Source: Anaerolineales bacterium (GTDB lineage: Bacteria > Chloroflexota > Anaerolineae > Anaerolineales > UBA6663). From it: DNA of 64,000 bases. Positions within the stretch are counted from its first letter, which is position 1. Each line of letters opens with the position of its first letter. Below the pieces are notes generated by a model. It made no database searches. It was given only the letters and a program-made list of their open reading frames with translations, and was not told the DNA's origin. Where the stretch lies: positions 34,408-98,407 of the forward strand of contig JADZEK010000081.1 in assembly GCA_020850595.1 (NCBI GenBank), written 5' to 3'. The position numbers were made by a program, and so were the translations under genes. Positions 32,191 to 40,736 of the stretch are shown one piece after another.

Positions 32191-33267
32191 ATGCCCAACC
32201 TGACCCTGCCCCTCGCCGACGCCCGCCGCCTCGGCCGGGAGCTTTTTACGGCCGCCGGCGCCCCGCCGGATGAAGCCGCCCTGGTCACCGAGGAGTTGAT
32301 CGAAGCCAGCCTGATGGGCCTGGACTCGCACGGCCTGCTGCGCTTCGGCGAGTACGCCAACTGGGCGCGTGAGGGCCGCGTGAAGCCCGGCGCGCCCGCC
32401 GCCATCGTCCATGAAACCCCCACCACCGCCATCGTGGAGTGTGGGCTGAACTTCGGCCAGGTGAGCGCCGCCTTCATGGTCAACCTGGCGCGCCACAAGG
32501 CCGCCGCCGCGGGCATGGCCTGCGTGGTCAGCCGCAACTGCGGCCACGTGGGCCGCCTGGGCGCGTGGCCGCAGAAGCTGGCCGAGCAGGGTTTCCTGGG
32601 GCTGGCCTTCGCCAACAGCACGCGCCACGGTCACTGGGTCACGCCCTTTGGCGGGCGCGAGGGGCGGCTGGCGACCAACCCGCTGGCCTACGCCGTGCCC
32701 ACGAGCGGCCAACCGCTGGTCATGGATATGTCCACCGCCATGATCGCGGAGGGCAAAATTCGTATGCTCATGCATCAGGGCAAGCCGATCCCGCCCGGCG
32801 CGGTCATAGACGCCGACGGCCGGCCCACCACCGACCCCCAGGCCTTTTATGGCCCGCCGCACGGTTGGATTTTGCCCTTCGGCGGCGACCTGGGCTACAA
32901 GGGCTTCGGCCTGAGCCTGCTGGTGGAGATCATGGGCGGGCTGCTGGGCGGCTTCGCCAGCACCGACCACGGCCGCCACATCAACGGCTTCTGCCTCCTT
33001 GCCCTCGACCCCGATAAGTTCTGCGGCCGCGCCCGCTTCCAGGAGTTGGTGGACGACCTGGCCGCCTATGTTGTCGGCGCGCCGCCGCTGGCCGAGGGCG
33101 GCCAGGTGGTGCTGCCCGGCCAACTCGACTTTCGCACCCGCGCCCGCCGGCTGGCCGAGGGGCTGCCGCTGCCTGAGACTACCTGGCGGCAGATCGAACA
33201 GGCCGCCGCCGCCCTCAACCTAGACCTGGGCTGGGCGCGCGTCGGCTTCGCCCACCGCCTGAGCTAA
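32191..33267 (+). CDS. LDH2/MDH2-family NAD(P)-dependent 2-hydroxyacid dehydrogenase
   Basis: A 358-aa member of the malate/L-lactate dehydrogenase (type 2) family, which has a fold unlike classical LDH. Landmarks: GLDSHGLLRFGEYA (~48, catalytic His region), SRNCGHVGRLG (~115), FANSTRHGHWVTPFGG, NPLAYAVP and DLGYKGFGLSLLVEIMGGLL. Members reduce or oxidise malate, lactate, ureidoglycolate or 2,3-diketogulonate; the substrate here is probably a sugar-acid intermediate given the mannonate dehydratase-like gene next door. The ATG at 32191 is used because AGGAG ends 6 nt before it; the GTG at 32185 overlaps that ribosome site. Confidence 0.85.
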   Translation: MPNLTLPLADARRLGRELFTAAGAPPDEAALVTEELIEASLMGLDSHGLLRFGEYANWAREGRVKPGAPAAIVHETPTTAIVECGLNFGQVSAAFMVNLARHKAAAAGMACVVSRNCGHVGRLGAWPQKLAEQGFLGLAFANSTRHGHWVTPFGGREGRLATNPLAYAVPTSGQPLVMDMSTAMIAEGKIRMLMHQGKPIPPGAVIDADGRPTTDPQAFYGPPHGWILPFGGDLGYKGFGLSLLVEIMGGLLGGFASTDHGRHINGFCLLALDPDKFCGRARFQELVDDLAAYVVGAPPLAEGGQVVLPGQLDFRTRARRLAEGLPLPETTWRQIEQAAAALNLDLGWARVGFAHRLS

Positions 33268-33331
33268 TGCGGCGGCGCTGCCTCTGCAAACCGCCCCGCC
33301 GTTGGGCGGCCCACCCCTTTAGGACTCGACC

Positions 33332-34354
33332 ATGACCATCAAAGATCAGCTCCACCTGCCGAAAGACGTGAAGATCGCCACTTACGCCTCGCCCGAGCCG
33401 AGCGCCGACGAACTGGCCTTCTTGCAGGCCGTGGGCGTGCAGTACGTCACCTGCTTTGTTGATGGGGCCAAGGCTTCGCCCGAGTATTACCTGAGCCGCA
33501 AGCAGGTCTTCGCCGACGCGGGCCTCACCCTCTACGGCCTGGGCAACCTCGCCGTCCACAACCAAGACGCCCTGGTCCTCAACCTGCCCGGCCGCGACGC
33601 CAAGATCGAGGAATACCAGCGCCACCTGCAATACCTGGGCTATGCCGGCATCCCCTACACCACCTACGCCCACATGGCCAACGGCATCTGGAGCAGCCCG
33701 CGCGAGACCAGCCGCGGCGCCTCGGCCCGCGCCTTCAACCTCAATGGCCCCGGCGCGGGCAACTGGGCTGGTCGCGTTTACGACCAGCCGCTCTCGCATG
33801 GCCGCGCCTACAGCGCCGCTGAGTTGTGGGACAACTTCGCCTACTTCATCCGGCAGGTCGCGCCAGTGGCCGAAGACCAGGGCGTCCTCATCGGCATCCA
33901 CCCAGATGACCCGCCCGGCCCCACCCTCAGCGGCGTGCCGCGCTGCCTCTTCAGCAGCTTCGACGGCTACGAGCGCGCCCTGCAAATCGCCGCCAGCCCG
34001 AACGTGGGCCTGTGCCTGTGCGTGGGCTGCTGGCTCGAAGGCGGCCCCGCGATGGGCAAGGACGTCATCGAGACCATTCACCACTACGGCGCGCAGGGCA
34101 AGCTTTTCAAGGTGCACTTCCGCAACGTGGATCAGCCGCTGCCGCACTTCGTGGAGAGCTGGCTCAACAACGGCTACCAGGACATGCGCCCCGTCATGCA
34201 AGCGCTGGTCGAGGTGGGCTTCGAGGGCGTGTGCATCCCCGACCACACGCCGACCATCCTCGACACCCCCTACATCGGCACGGCCTACACCCTGGGCTAC
34301 ATGCAGGCGCTGCTGGCCTCCGAGACCGCGTACGCCAGGCAGCCCACGCCGTAG
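33332..34354 (+). CDS. Mannonate dehydratase (UxuA)-like TIM-barrel protein
   Basis: A 340-aa protein with UxuA-family features: GIHPDDPPGPTLSGVPRCLFSS (broken here as GIHPDDPP and GVPRCLFSS, ~188-207), a metal-binding HFRNV near 262, and NNGYQDMRPVMQAL near 278. UxuA dehydrates D-mannonate to 2-keto-3-deoxygluconate in hexuronate breakdown. The N-terminal part is divergent, so a related sugar-acid dehydratase or isomerase is possible. It follows the LDH2/MDH2 gene by 64 nt on the same strand. Confidence 0.7.
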   Translation: MTIKDQLHLPKDVKIATYASPEPSADELAFLQAVGVQYVTCFVDGAKASPEYYLSRKQVFADAGLTLYGLGNLAVHNQDALVLNLPGRDAKIEEYQRHLQYLGYAGIPYTTYAHMANGIWSSPRETSRGASARAFNLNGPGAGNWAGRVYDQPLSHGRAYSAAELWDNFAYFIRQVAPVAEDQGVLIGIHPDDPPGPTLSGVPRCLFSSFDGYERALQIAASPNVGLCLCVGCWLEGGPAMGKDVIETIHHYGAQGKLFKVHFRNVDQPLPHFVESWLNNGYQDMRPVMQALVEVGFEGVCIPDHTPTILDTPYIGTAYTLGYMQALLASETAYARQPTP

Positions 34355-34493
34355 CGCCGACCGCCGCTCCGCCAGCCAATACGCCGCGGGCCGGCGCGCG
34401 TGGACGCGCAGCGAACCACACGACAGCGTGCTTAGCCTTCAGTGGGTTGGTAGGTCGCAGACACGCCGGCGGTCAGCAGGTCAAAATTGAGCG

Positions 34494-34523
34494 TTGACAA
34501 ACGCCCTTGAATTCAAGTATTCT
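34494..34523 (+). promoter_or_regulatory. Promoter of the GntR-led operon
   Basis: TTGACA (34494-34499), 18-bp spacer, TATTCT (34518-34523). Same -35 and spacer as the promoters at 45116-45145 and 61578-61607. Confidence 0.7.
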
Positions 34524-34525
34524 CG

Positions 34526-34547
34526 TGTCGTCATGACAACGGACAAC
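34526..34547 (+). promoter_or_regulatory. Candidate GntR operator, divergent copy
   Basis: Two direct GACAAC half-sites (34535-34540 and 34542-34547) with an imperfect inverted GTGTC half to the left, just downstream of the -10. The half-site is the one forming perfect palindromes at 45089-45101 and 61565-61583. The position suggests autoregulation of the GntR gene. Confidence 0.5.
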
Positions 34548-34566
34548 CGACATTAAGCGTGACATA

Positions 34567-35331
34567 ATGTTTAAGATCGCGCGCACCGAGCGCAAGACGC
34601 TCACCGAAGTGACTCTGGAGAGCCTGCGGGCGGCCATTGCCGCGGGCACCTACCAGCCCGGCAGCCAACTGCCCACCGAAGCCGAACTGGTAGAGATGCT
34701 GGGCGTCTCGCGCACGGTCGTGCGCGAAGCCCTGCGCGCCTTGGAAGAAGGCGGCCTGGTAGCCCGCCGGCAGGGCGTTGGCACCTTCGTCCGCGAGCAG
34801 GCCATCCTCAAGAACCTCAACTTCAACTACGGCATCACCGAGATGATCGAGTCGGCGGGGCACACGGCCGGCACGAGCTACCTGTACGCCGCGCGCGAGC
34901 CGGCCGACGCCGAAACCGCCGCGGCGCTGGCGCTGGCCGAGGGCGACCCCGTGTTCACCGTCACCCGCGCGCGCACCGCCGACGGCCGCCCGGTGGTCTA
35001 CACCCTCGACACCCTCAGCGTCGCGCTGCTGCCCAAGGCGGGCTTTGACGCCGATCGGCTGCTCACCGCGAGCATCTACACGCTGCTGCAAGCGGAGTTG
35101 AGCCAGCCCATTGAGTATGGTGTGGCGCGGCTGCTGCCCGCCCACGCGCCCGCCGCGGTGGCCGAGCAGTTGGCCCTGCCGCCCGCCGCGCTGGTGCTCT
35201 ACCTGGTGCAAACCGACTACGCCGCCGCCGATAAGCCGCTGCTTTACTCCCGCGAGTATCACCTGCCCGACGCCTTCGACTTCCTGGTCTGGCGGCGCGG
35301 GCCGGCGCGGGTTAGCGCGGGCCTGGTCTAG
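34567..35331 (+). CDS. GntR-family (HutC/UTRA) transcriptional regulator 1
   Basis: A 254-aa regulator. The winged helix-turn-helix spans residues ~15-75 (YQPGSQLPTEAELVEMLGVS, then RTVVREALRALEEGG, GVGTFV), followed by a UTRA effector domain (~90-245) ending with SREYHLPDAFDF. UTRA domains bind sugar phosphates or similar metabolites and release DNA on binding. It heads a plus-strand operon of isomerase, dehydrogenase, aldolase and phosphatase genes. It is a paralogue of the regulator at 45335-46120 (shared NLN(F/L)N(Y/W)G(I/V)TE(M/V)I segment). Operator-like half-sites cover its own promoter. Confidence 0.88.
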   Translation: MFKIARTERKTLTEVTLESLRAAIAAGTYQPGSQLPTEAELVEMLGVSRTVVREALRALEEGGLVARRQGVGTFVREQAILKNLNFNYGITEMIESAGHTAGTSYLYAAREPADAETAAALALAEGDPVFTVTRARTADGRPVVYTLDTLSVALLPKAGFDADRLLTASIYTLLQAELSQPIEYGVARLLPAHAPAAVAEQLALPPAALVLYLVQTDYAAADKPLLYSREYHLPDAFDFLVWRRGPARVSAGLV

Positions 35332-36143
35332 TGCCGAACGCCTTCGCCTTCAGCACGCTGGCCGCGCCCGAGTGGCCGGCCGAGGTCGTCATTGAACGGG
35401 CGGCGGCCTTCGGCTACGACGCGCTGGAGTGGCGCGGCGGGCCGGACGGCCATGTGCCGCCCAGCCTCAGCGCGGCCCAGCTTGCGGCGCTGGCCCGGCG
35501 GCAGCGCGACGCCGGGCTGACGGCCCTGGCCGTGACCGCCTACTCATCGTTCGTGGCGGACGATGCCGCCGTGCGCCGGGCCAACCTGGACGACCTGCGG
35601 CGGCATTGCGACACAGCCGCGGCGCTCGGAGCGCAGTTCGTGCGCGCCTACGAAGAAGCGCTGCCGCCCGGCGCGCGCCCCGAGGCGCTCTACGACCGCC
35701 TCGCGGAGGGGTTGGCCGCCGCCGCCGAGTACGCCCAGCGCGTGGGCGTGGCGCTGGCGCTCGAGCCGCACGCCGACTTTGCCCGCTCGGCCGTGGCCGC
35801 GCCGCTCCTCGAGCGTGTGCCGCACCCAGCCCTGCGCGTGATCTGGGACGTGGGCAACGCCTATGCCGCCGGTGAACACCCGGCCGAAACGCGCCGCCGG
35901 CTGCGCGCGCGGCTGGCCTATGTGCAGCTCAAAGATGGCATGGGCCGCGGCGCGGCCTGGCATCTGACCGATCTGGGGCAGGGCGCGGTGCCGCTGGCCT
36001 GGGCGGTGTGGAGCCTGATCGAAGACGGCTACACCGGGGCCTTCAGCGTGGAGTGGGAGCGCGCCTGGCACCCCGAGCTGGCCGCCGCCGAGGTGGCGCT
36101 GCCGGCCGCGCTCACGGTGCTCAAGCGCTGGGCGAAACAATAG
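35331..36143 (+). CDS. Sugar phosphate isomerase/epimerase (xylose-isomerase-like TIM barrel)
   Basis: A 270-aa AP-endonuclease-2/IolE-like TIM-barrel protein. Metal-ligand landmarks: LEPHADFA (~142), VIWDVGNAYAAGEHP (~170), YVQLKDGMG (~197) and FSVEWERAWHPEL near the end. The family interconverts sugars, sugar phosphates or inositol derivatives. Start GTG overlaps the GntR stop by one base (TAGTG), so the two are translationally coupled. The role is most likely an isomerase or epimerase step on the substrate sensed by the regulator. Confidence 0.8.
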   Translation: MPNAFAFSTLAAPEWPAEVVIERAAAFGYDALEWRGGPDGHVPPSLSAAQLAALARRQRDAGLTALAVTAYSSFVADDAAVRRANLDDLRRHCDTAAALGAQFVRAYEEALPPGARPEALYDRLAEGLAAAAEYAQRVGVALALEPHADFARSAVAAPLLERVPHPALRVIWDVGNAYAAGEHPAETRRRLRARLAYVQLKDGMGRGAAWHLTDLGQGAVPLAWAVWSLIEDGYTGAFSVEWERAWHPELAAAEVALPAALTVLKRWAKQ

Positions 36144-36201
36144 CGACAACGGCGGCGCGGACTGCGCCGAGCAGCATCCGTTAGCAGATAGGCAGACCGA
36201 C

Positions 36202-37662
36202 ATGACGTTGACTTACGATCCCGGCGGCGGCGAAGCCTTCAAGGCGGCGATCAGCCGCATACCGGGCTTCCCGGCCGCCGAAGGCCTGCCCATGCGTTTC
36301 ATGGTCTTTGAGTCCAACGCCCTGCTGCGCCTGGGCGGCTACCTGGCGCAGGCCGGGGCGCAGCCCTCGCAGCCGCTGGCCGTGGTGATGGATGAAACGC
36401 CCATGCGGCGCGCCGGCGCTGACCTCAAGGCCCAGGTGCTCGCGGTGCTGCGCGCCGCCGGCTGGCAGCCGCAGGTAATCGCGCTCACGCCGGATACCAC
36501 CGGCCAGGTGCACACCGACTTCGGCCAGATCCGCCAGGTGCAGGCGCAGCTGACCCCCACCACCGCGCTGCTGGCCGTCGGCTCCGGCACCGTCACCGAC
36601 GTAGCCAAGCACGCCGCCTATTGCTTGCAGCAGGAGCAGGGCGGCCCCGCACTGCCCTTCGTGGTTTACCAGACTGCCAACAGCGTCAGCGCTTACACCT
36701 CCAACATGGCCCCGGTGTTCGTCGAGGGCGTCAAGCGCACGCTGCCCTCGCGCTACCCCGACGGCCTGGTGTGCGACCTGGAGACCCTGGCCGATGCGCC
36801 GCCGGAGATGACCGTGGCCGGCGTGGGCGACCTGCTGGCCGCCTTCAACAGCTATGCCGACTGGTGGCTGGCCGGGCGGCTTGGCCTCGACCACACCTAC
36901 ACCGAATTCGCCCAGACCCTCATGGGCCCGCTGGATGAAATCTTCCTGGCCAACGCCGAGGCCATCCGTACCCGCACGCCCGCCGGCATGGCGCTGCTGG
37001 CCAAGCTCATCGCGCTTGGCGGGCTGGCGATGTCGCTCTCGCGCGCCACCGCCCCGTTGTCGGGCTTCGAGCACGTCGTCTCGCACGTGCTCGATTTGGA
37101 GGCCGAGCAGGCCCGCCGCCCGCTGGCCCAGCACGGCTCGCAGGTGGCGCTGGCCACGCTGCTGACCACCGCCGCCTACGACCGCTTCCTCACCACCTTT
37201 CGCCCCGGCGACGCGCTGGAAGACCTAAACGCCTGGTATCCGAGCGCCGAGACCATGCAGGCCCGCATTGAGTCCGCCTTCGCCTACCTGGACGAGACCG
37301 GCGCGGTGGCGGCCGAGTGCTGGGCCGACTACCAGCTCAAGCTGGAGCAGTGGCACGCCCAGCGCGCTGCCTTCACGGCCGCCTTGCTCGATTGGCCCGC
37401 GGTCCAGGCGCGCCTGCGCGCCCTCACCCAGCGGCCCGAGCGCGCCGCGCAGATTCTGCGGGCCGTGGACGCGCCCCGCCGCTTTCAAGACCTGACCCCC
37501 GCGCCCAGCGAGGCCGAGGTGCGCTTTGCCTTTCTGCACGCGCCGCTCATCCGCAAGCGCCTGACGCTGGGCGATTTGCTGGTATTCGGCCCCGGCGACA
37601 AAGAAGCCGCCTGGCACTCGGCCTGGGACCGGGCGCAGTGGGTCGGCGGCTTGGAGAAGTAA
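36202..37662 (+). CDS. sn-Glycerol-1-phosphate dehydrogenase-like iron/zinc alcohol dehydrogenase
   Basis: A 486-aa protein of the AraM/EgsA branch of the iron-containing alcohol dehydrogenase fold. Landmarks: VGSGTVTDVAKHAAY (NAD-binding, ~131), PFVVYQTANSVSAYTSNMAP (~151-170), AGVGDLLAAF (metal-binding Asp, ~211) and SGFEHVVSHVLD (metal-binding His, ~288). The family reduces dihydroxyacetone phosphate to glycerol-1-phosphate or acts on related polyol phosphates. It is longer than typical (~390-400 aa), with an added C-terminal region. The context of aldolase and phosphatase argues for polyol-phosphate or sugar metabolism, not archaeal-type lipid synthesis. Confidence 0.75.
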   Translation: MTLTYDPGGGEAFKAAISRIPGFPAAEGLPMRFMVFESNALLRLGGYLAQAGAQPSQPLAVVMDETPMRRAGADLKAQVLAVLRAAGWQPQVIALTPDTTGQVHTDFGQIRQVQAQLTPTTALLAVGSGTVTDVAKHAAYCLQQEQGGPALPFVVYQTANSVSAYTSNMAPVFVEGVKRTLPSRYPDGLVCDLETLADAPPEMTVAGVGDLLAAFNSYADWWLAGRLGLDHTYTEFAQTLMGPLDEIFLANAEAIRTRTPAGMALLAKLIALGGLAMSLSRATAPLSGFEHVVSHVLDLEAEQARRPLAQHGSQVALATLLTTAAYDRFLTTFRPGDALEDLNAWYPSAETMQARIESAFAYLDETGAVAAECWADYQLKLEQWHAQRAAFTAALLDWPAVQARLRALTQRPERAAQILRAVDAPRRFQDLTPAPSEAEVRFAFLHAPLIRKRLTLGDLLVFGPGDKEAAWHSAWDRAQWVGGLEK

Positions 37663-37780
37663 TGCGCTGGAAATCCAAAGGCCGGGGACTCACGGGCCTC
37701 GGGGGACTCGGCGGCGGTCGAAGATTGGCTGGCCTGTTAGGTCAAACTTGTCACCCTTAGCGCGCTGGGAGGCGCCTACC

Positions 37781-38611
37781 ATGTCTGCAATTACGGGCAA
37801 GAAAATTCGGCTGAACCGGTTGATCCAGGCGGAAACCAACACCTGCCTGATCTGCGCCATTGACCACGGCATGACCTCGCCGGTCTTCCTCGACGGGCTG
37901 TACGACACCAACGCCCGCGTGCGCGAGGCCATCGGCGGCGGCGCCAACGTGCTCATGCTGGGCCGCGGCATCGCCAAGCAAACGGCGCAGTTCTTCGCCC
38001 GCGACACCTCGCTGGCCCTCATGCTCACCGCCTCGGCCGCCGGGCGGTCCGCGGGCGCGCTCATCACGCCCATCGGCTCGGTCGAAGAAGCCCTGCGCAT
38101 CGGCGCGGACGCGGTGGTGATGTACGTGGCGCTGGCCGGTGACAATGAGTCGGAAGCCATCCAGGCCCTCTCAGACATCGGCGAAGCCTGCGAAGAACTG
38201 GGCCTGCCCTTCATCGCCGAAGCCGAGTACCCCAACGCCTACCAGAGCCTGACCGACATGGCTACCTCCTACGGCGCGGACTACCTCAAGCGCAACGCGC
38301 GCCTGTGCGCCGAGATGGGCGCCGACATCGTCAAGGTCAACTGGTCCGGCGACCAGGCTTCCTTTGGCGACATCATCCGCGCCTGCGCCCGGCCGGTGGT
38401 GCTGGCCGGCGGCTCGCTCATCAGCGATAGCGAGCTGCTCACGCGCATGGAGCAGGCGCGCGAGGCGGGCGCGGTGGGCTGCTCGGTGGGGCGCAACATC
38501 TTCCAGCACCAGCAGCCGCAGAGCATCACCCGCGCCATCAGCCGCGTCTTCCGCGACAAGTGGCCCGCCAAGCAGGCGCTGCAAGAGCTGACCGACAAGC
38601 TCAACGCTTAG
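37781..38611 (+). CDS. Class I (Schiff-base) aldolase, FbaB/LsrF-like
   Basis: A 276-aa TIM-barrel aldolase of the DeoC/FbaB family. CAIDHGMTSP is near residue 25; the probable Schiff-base lysine lies in ADIVKVNWSGD (~185); the phosphate-binding end is LAGGSLISD and GCSVGRNIFQH. Likely reaction: reversible aldol cleavage of a ketose phosphate, perhaps giving dihydroxyacetone phosphate. The ATG at 37781 has GGAGG 9 nt upstream; an earlier in-frame ATG at 37748 is less likely. It is followed after 2 nt by the HAD phosphatase. Confidence 0.82.
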   Translation: MSAITGKKIRLNRLIQAETNTCLICAIDHGMTSPVFLDGLYDTNARVREAIGGGANVLMLGRGIAKQTAQFFARDTSLALMLTASAAGRSAGALITPIGSVEEALRIGADAVVMYVALAGDNESEAIQALSDIGEACEELGLPFIAEAEYPNAYQSLTDMATSYGADYLKRNARLCAEMGADIVKVNWSGDQASFGDIIRACARPVVLAGGSLISDSELLTRMEQAREAGAVGCSVGRNIFQHQQPQSITRAISRVFRDKWPAKQALQELTDKLNA

Positions 38612-38613
38612 GT

Positions 38614-39408
38614 ATGCCGGCCGACGCGCTCCGCGCCGCGCGCGGGTTCCTGCTGGACTTGGACGGCACGGTGTATATAGGCGAGCGGCTCATCGCGGGC
38701 GCGCGGGTCTTCTTCGACGTGCTGCGCGCCCAGGGCAAGCCCTGGCTGTTCTTGACCAACAACTCCAGCAAAGACGCGGCGCAGTACGTCGCCAAGCTCA
38801 CCCGGCTGGGGCTGCCGACCACCCGCGACCAGGTGCTCACCTCCGGCGAGGCCGCGGCTGACTACCTGCACGGTTTACGGCCGGGGGCGCGCGTCTACGT
38901 CGTCGGCACGCCCGCGCTGGAGGCCGAGTTTGCCGCGCGCGGCTTCATCGTGACCGACGCGACGCCCGACTACGCGGTGCTGGGCTTTGACACCACGCTC
39001 ACCTACGCCAAGCTCTGGCGCCTGTGCGACCTGGTGCGGGCGGGCCTGCCCTACCTCGCCACGCACCCCGACTTCAACTGCCCTACCGAGACCGGCTTCA
39101 TGCCCGACATCGGCGCCATGATCGCGTTTGTGGCCGCCGCCACTGGGCGGCAGCCCGACCTGGTGATCGGCAAGCCCAACCGCCTGATCGCCGACGCGGC
39201 GGCGGCGCGCCTCGGCCTGCCGGTGGAAAGCCTATGCATGGTCGGCGATCGCCTGTACACCGACATCGCCCTCGGCCCCGCGGCCGGCATGATGGCGGTG
39301 TTGGTGCTCAGCGGCGAAACCAAGGCGGAAGAGGTCGCCCAGGCCGCCCACCCGCCCACGGCCGTGTTTGCAGATGTAGGCGCGCTGGCAGAGTACCTTC
39401 GCGGCTAG
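38614..39408 (+). CDS. HAD-superfamily IIA phosphatase, NagD-like
   Basis: A 264-aa HAD hydrolase. Motif I is FLLDLDGTVYIGE (~13-25), motif II LTNNSSKDA (~48), the lysine is in VIGKPNRLIADAAA (~188), and motif III is MVGDRLYTDIALG (~208). The family covers 4-nitrophenylphosphatase, NagD and phosphoglycolate phosphatase. In this operon it may remove phosphate from an aldolase product or a toxic side product. It is the last gene before a bidirectional terminator. Confidence 0.85.
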   Translation: MPADALRAARGFLLDLDGTVYIGERLIAGARVFFDVLRAQGKPWLFLTNNSSKDAAQYVAKLTRLGLPTTRDQVLTSGEAAADYLHGLRPGARVYVVGTPALEAEFAARGFIVTDATPDYAVLGFDTTLTYAKLWRLCDLVRAGLPYLATHPDFNCPTETGFMPDIGAMIAFVAAATGRQPDLVIGKPNRLIADAAAARLGLPVESLCMVGDRLYTDIALGPAAGMMAVLVLSGETKAEEVAQAAHPPTAVFADVGALAEYLRG

Positions 39409-39426
39409 CCCCCCGCTCGCCCAACC

Positions 39427-39467
39427 AAAAAGGACCAGGCAGAGCGCCCGCTCTGCCTGGTCCTTTT
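39427..39467. terminator. Bidirectional rho-independent terminator
   Basis: A long perfect stem (AAAAGGACCAGGCAGAGC with its complement) with A-run on one side and CCTTTTGTTTT on the other, between convergent genes ending at 39408 and 39483. Confidence 0.88.
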
Positions 39468-39482
39468 GTTTTGCCGCGCACG

Positions 39483-40736
39483 TTACGCGGCGGGCGCCAG
39501 GCGCAGCGGCGGGCCACTCAGGTCTACCTGCGCCAGCCAGCCGGCGCTGAGCGGCTGCGAGGCGTTGGGCCGCAGTTCGCCATACGTCTGGGTGTGCAGC
39601 ACGCGGTCGCCCTGGGTCACAGCCAGCCGCGCATGGCGCGTAAAGGCCAGCGAGCGAAACTTGAAGTGGCCGAAGGGCAGCCGAGCGTCTACGGCGGTGA
39701 GGTGGTTGGGGTACACCCACTCTACCGGCGCGGCCACCTGAATGGGCAGGCGGCCCTCCGGCCAGCCGCGCGCCCCCGCCCGCAGGTAGGCCGCGATGGA
39801 GCGCCCCGCCTGCCGCCCCTCCAGCGCCGAGACCTCGGCCGTCTCGGCTCCGTGCAGCAGGTTGCCGGCCGCGAACACGCCGGGGGCCGAGGTGCGGTAG
39901 GCGGCGTCGGCGGCCGGGCCGAGCGTGCCAGCGTCTAGCGCCAGCCCGGCGCTGCGAGCCAGGTCGTGCTCCGGTATCCAGTCGCCGGTGAAGATCACCG
40001 CGTCGCAGTCCACCACCTCGGTCGCGCCGGTGTCAATGTTCGCCAGCTCCACGCCTTTCAGGCGTTTGAGGCCCAGCAGCCGGCTCACGCGTGTGCGTGG
40101 GCTGATCGGGATGCGGCGCGTCAGGTCCATCAGGTACCACTTCATCGGCAGGTAGGGCAGGTAGACCTGGTGGCGGGCGTGCTCCGTCACCATCCGCGCT
40201 ACCGTGATCTTGGCGTGGGCCAGCGTCATGATGGCCGAGAGGCTGACGATCTCGGCCCCCACCACCACCGCGCGGCGGCCCACCGGCAGGTGCTGCTCGA
40301 ACACAAAGCGCTGGAGTGAGCCGGTGGTGAACACCCCCTGCGGCCGGTAGCCGGGCACCAGGCGCGCGGCGCGCGGGCGTTCGCGGCAGCCGGTAGCCAG
40401 CAGCACCACCGGCGCTTCGAGTTCACCCAGCCCGGCCGGGCTGGTATAAGCGAGGCGCGTCGGCCCGGCCCAGTGTGTCACTGTGACGGCTGGGCGCAGG
40501 TCTACCCCGGCGCGTTCGGCGGCGCGCACGTAGTGGCGGGCATAGGCCGGGCCAGAGAGCGCGCGCTGCAAGTCTAGAATGCCGAAGCCGGGGTGATCGC
40601 ACAGGCGCGGCACGCCGCCCAGTTCGGGCTCGCGGTCTACCACGGTGACGGCGTGGCCCAGGCGCTTAAGCGTAATGGCGGCGGCCAGCCCAGCCGGCCC
40701 CGCGCCCACGATGAGGACGTCTGGGTTAGTGGGCAC
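39483..40736 (-). CDS. FAD-dependent pyridine-nucleotide-disulfide-type oxidoreductase (GlpB-like partner)
   Basis: A 417-aa flavoprotein. The dinucleotide-binding N-terminus is DVLIVGAGPAGLAAAITLKR, with ATGCRERPR, a second Rossmann motif VVVGAEIVSLS, and the C-terminal FAD segment GVFAAGNLLHGAETAE. It is paired with the GlpA-like enzyme upstream: the GTG start at 40736 (GGAGG 5-6 nt upstream) lies inside the end of that gene. Such pairs make hydroxyacid or glycerol-3-phosphate dehydrogenases that send electrons to the quinone pool. The C-terminal ~100 residues are unassigned. Confidence 0.8.
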   Translation of the reverse strand: MPTNPDVLIVGAGPAGLAAAITLKRLGHAVTVVDREPELGGVPRLCDHPGFGILDLQRALSGPAYARHYVRAAERAGVDLRPAVTVTHWAGPTRLAYTSPAGLGELEAPVVLLATGCRERPRAARLVPGYRPQGVFTTGSLQRFVFEQHLPVGRRAVVVGAEIVSLSAIMTLAHAKITVARMVTEHARHQVYLPYLPMKWYLMDLTRRIPISPRTRVSRLLGLKRLKGVELANIDTGATEVVDCDAVIFTGDWIPEHDLARSAGLALDAGTLGPAADAAYRTSAPGVFAAGNLLHGAETAEVSALEGRQAGRSIAAYLRAGARGWPEGRLPIQVAAPVEWVYPNHLTAVDARLPFGHFKFRSLAFTRHARLAVTQGDRVLHTQTYGELRPNASQPLSAGWLAQVDLSGPPLRLAPAA

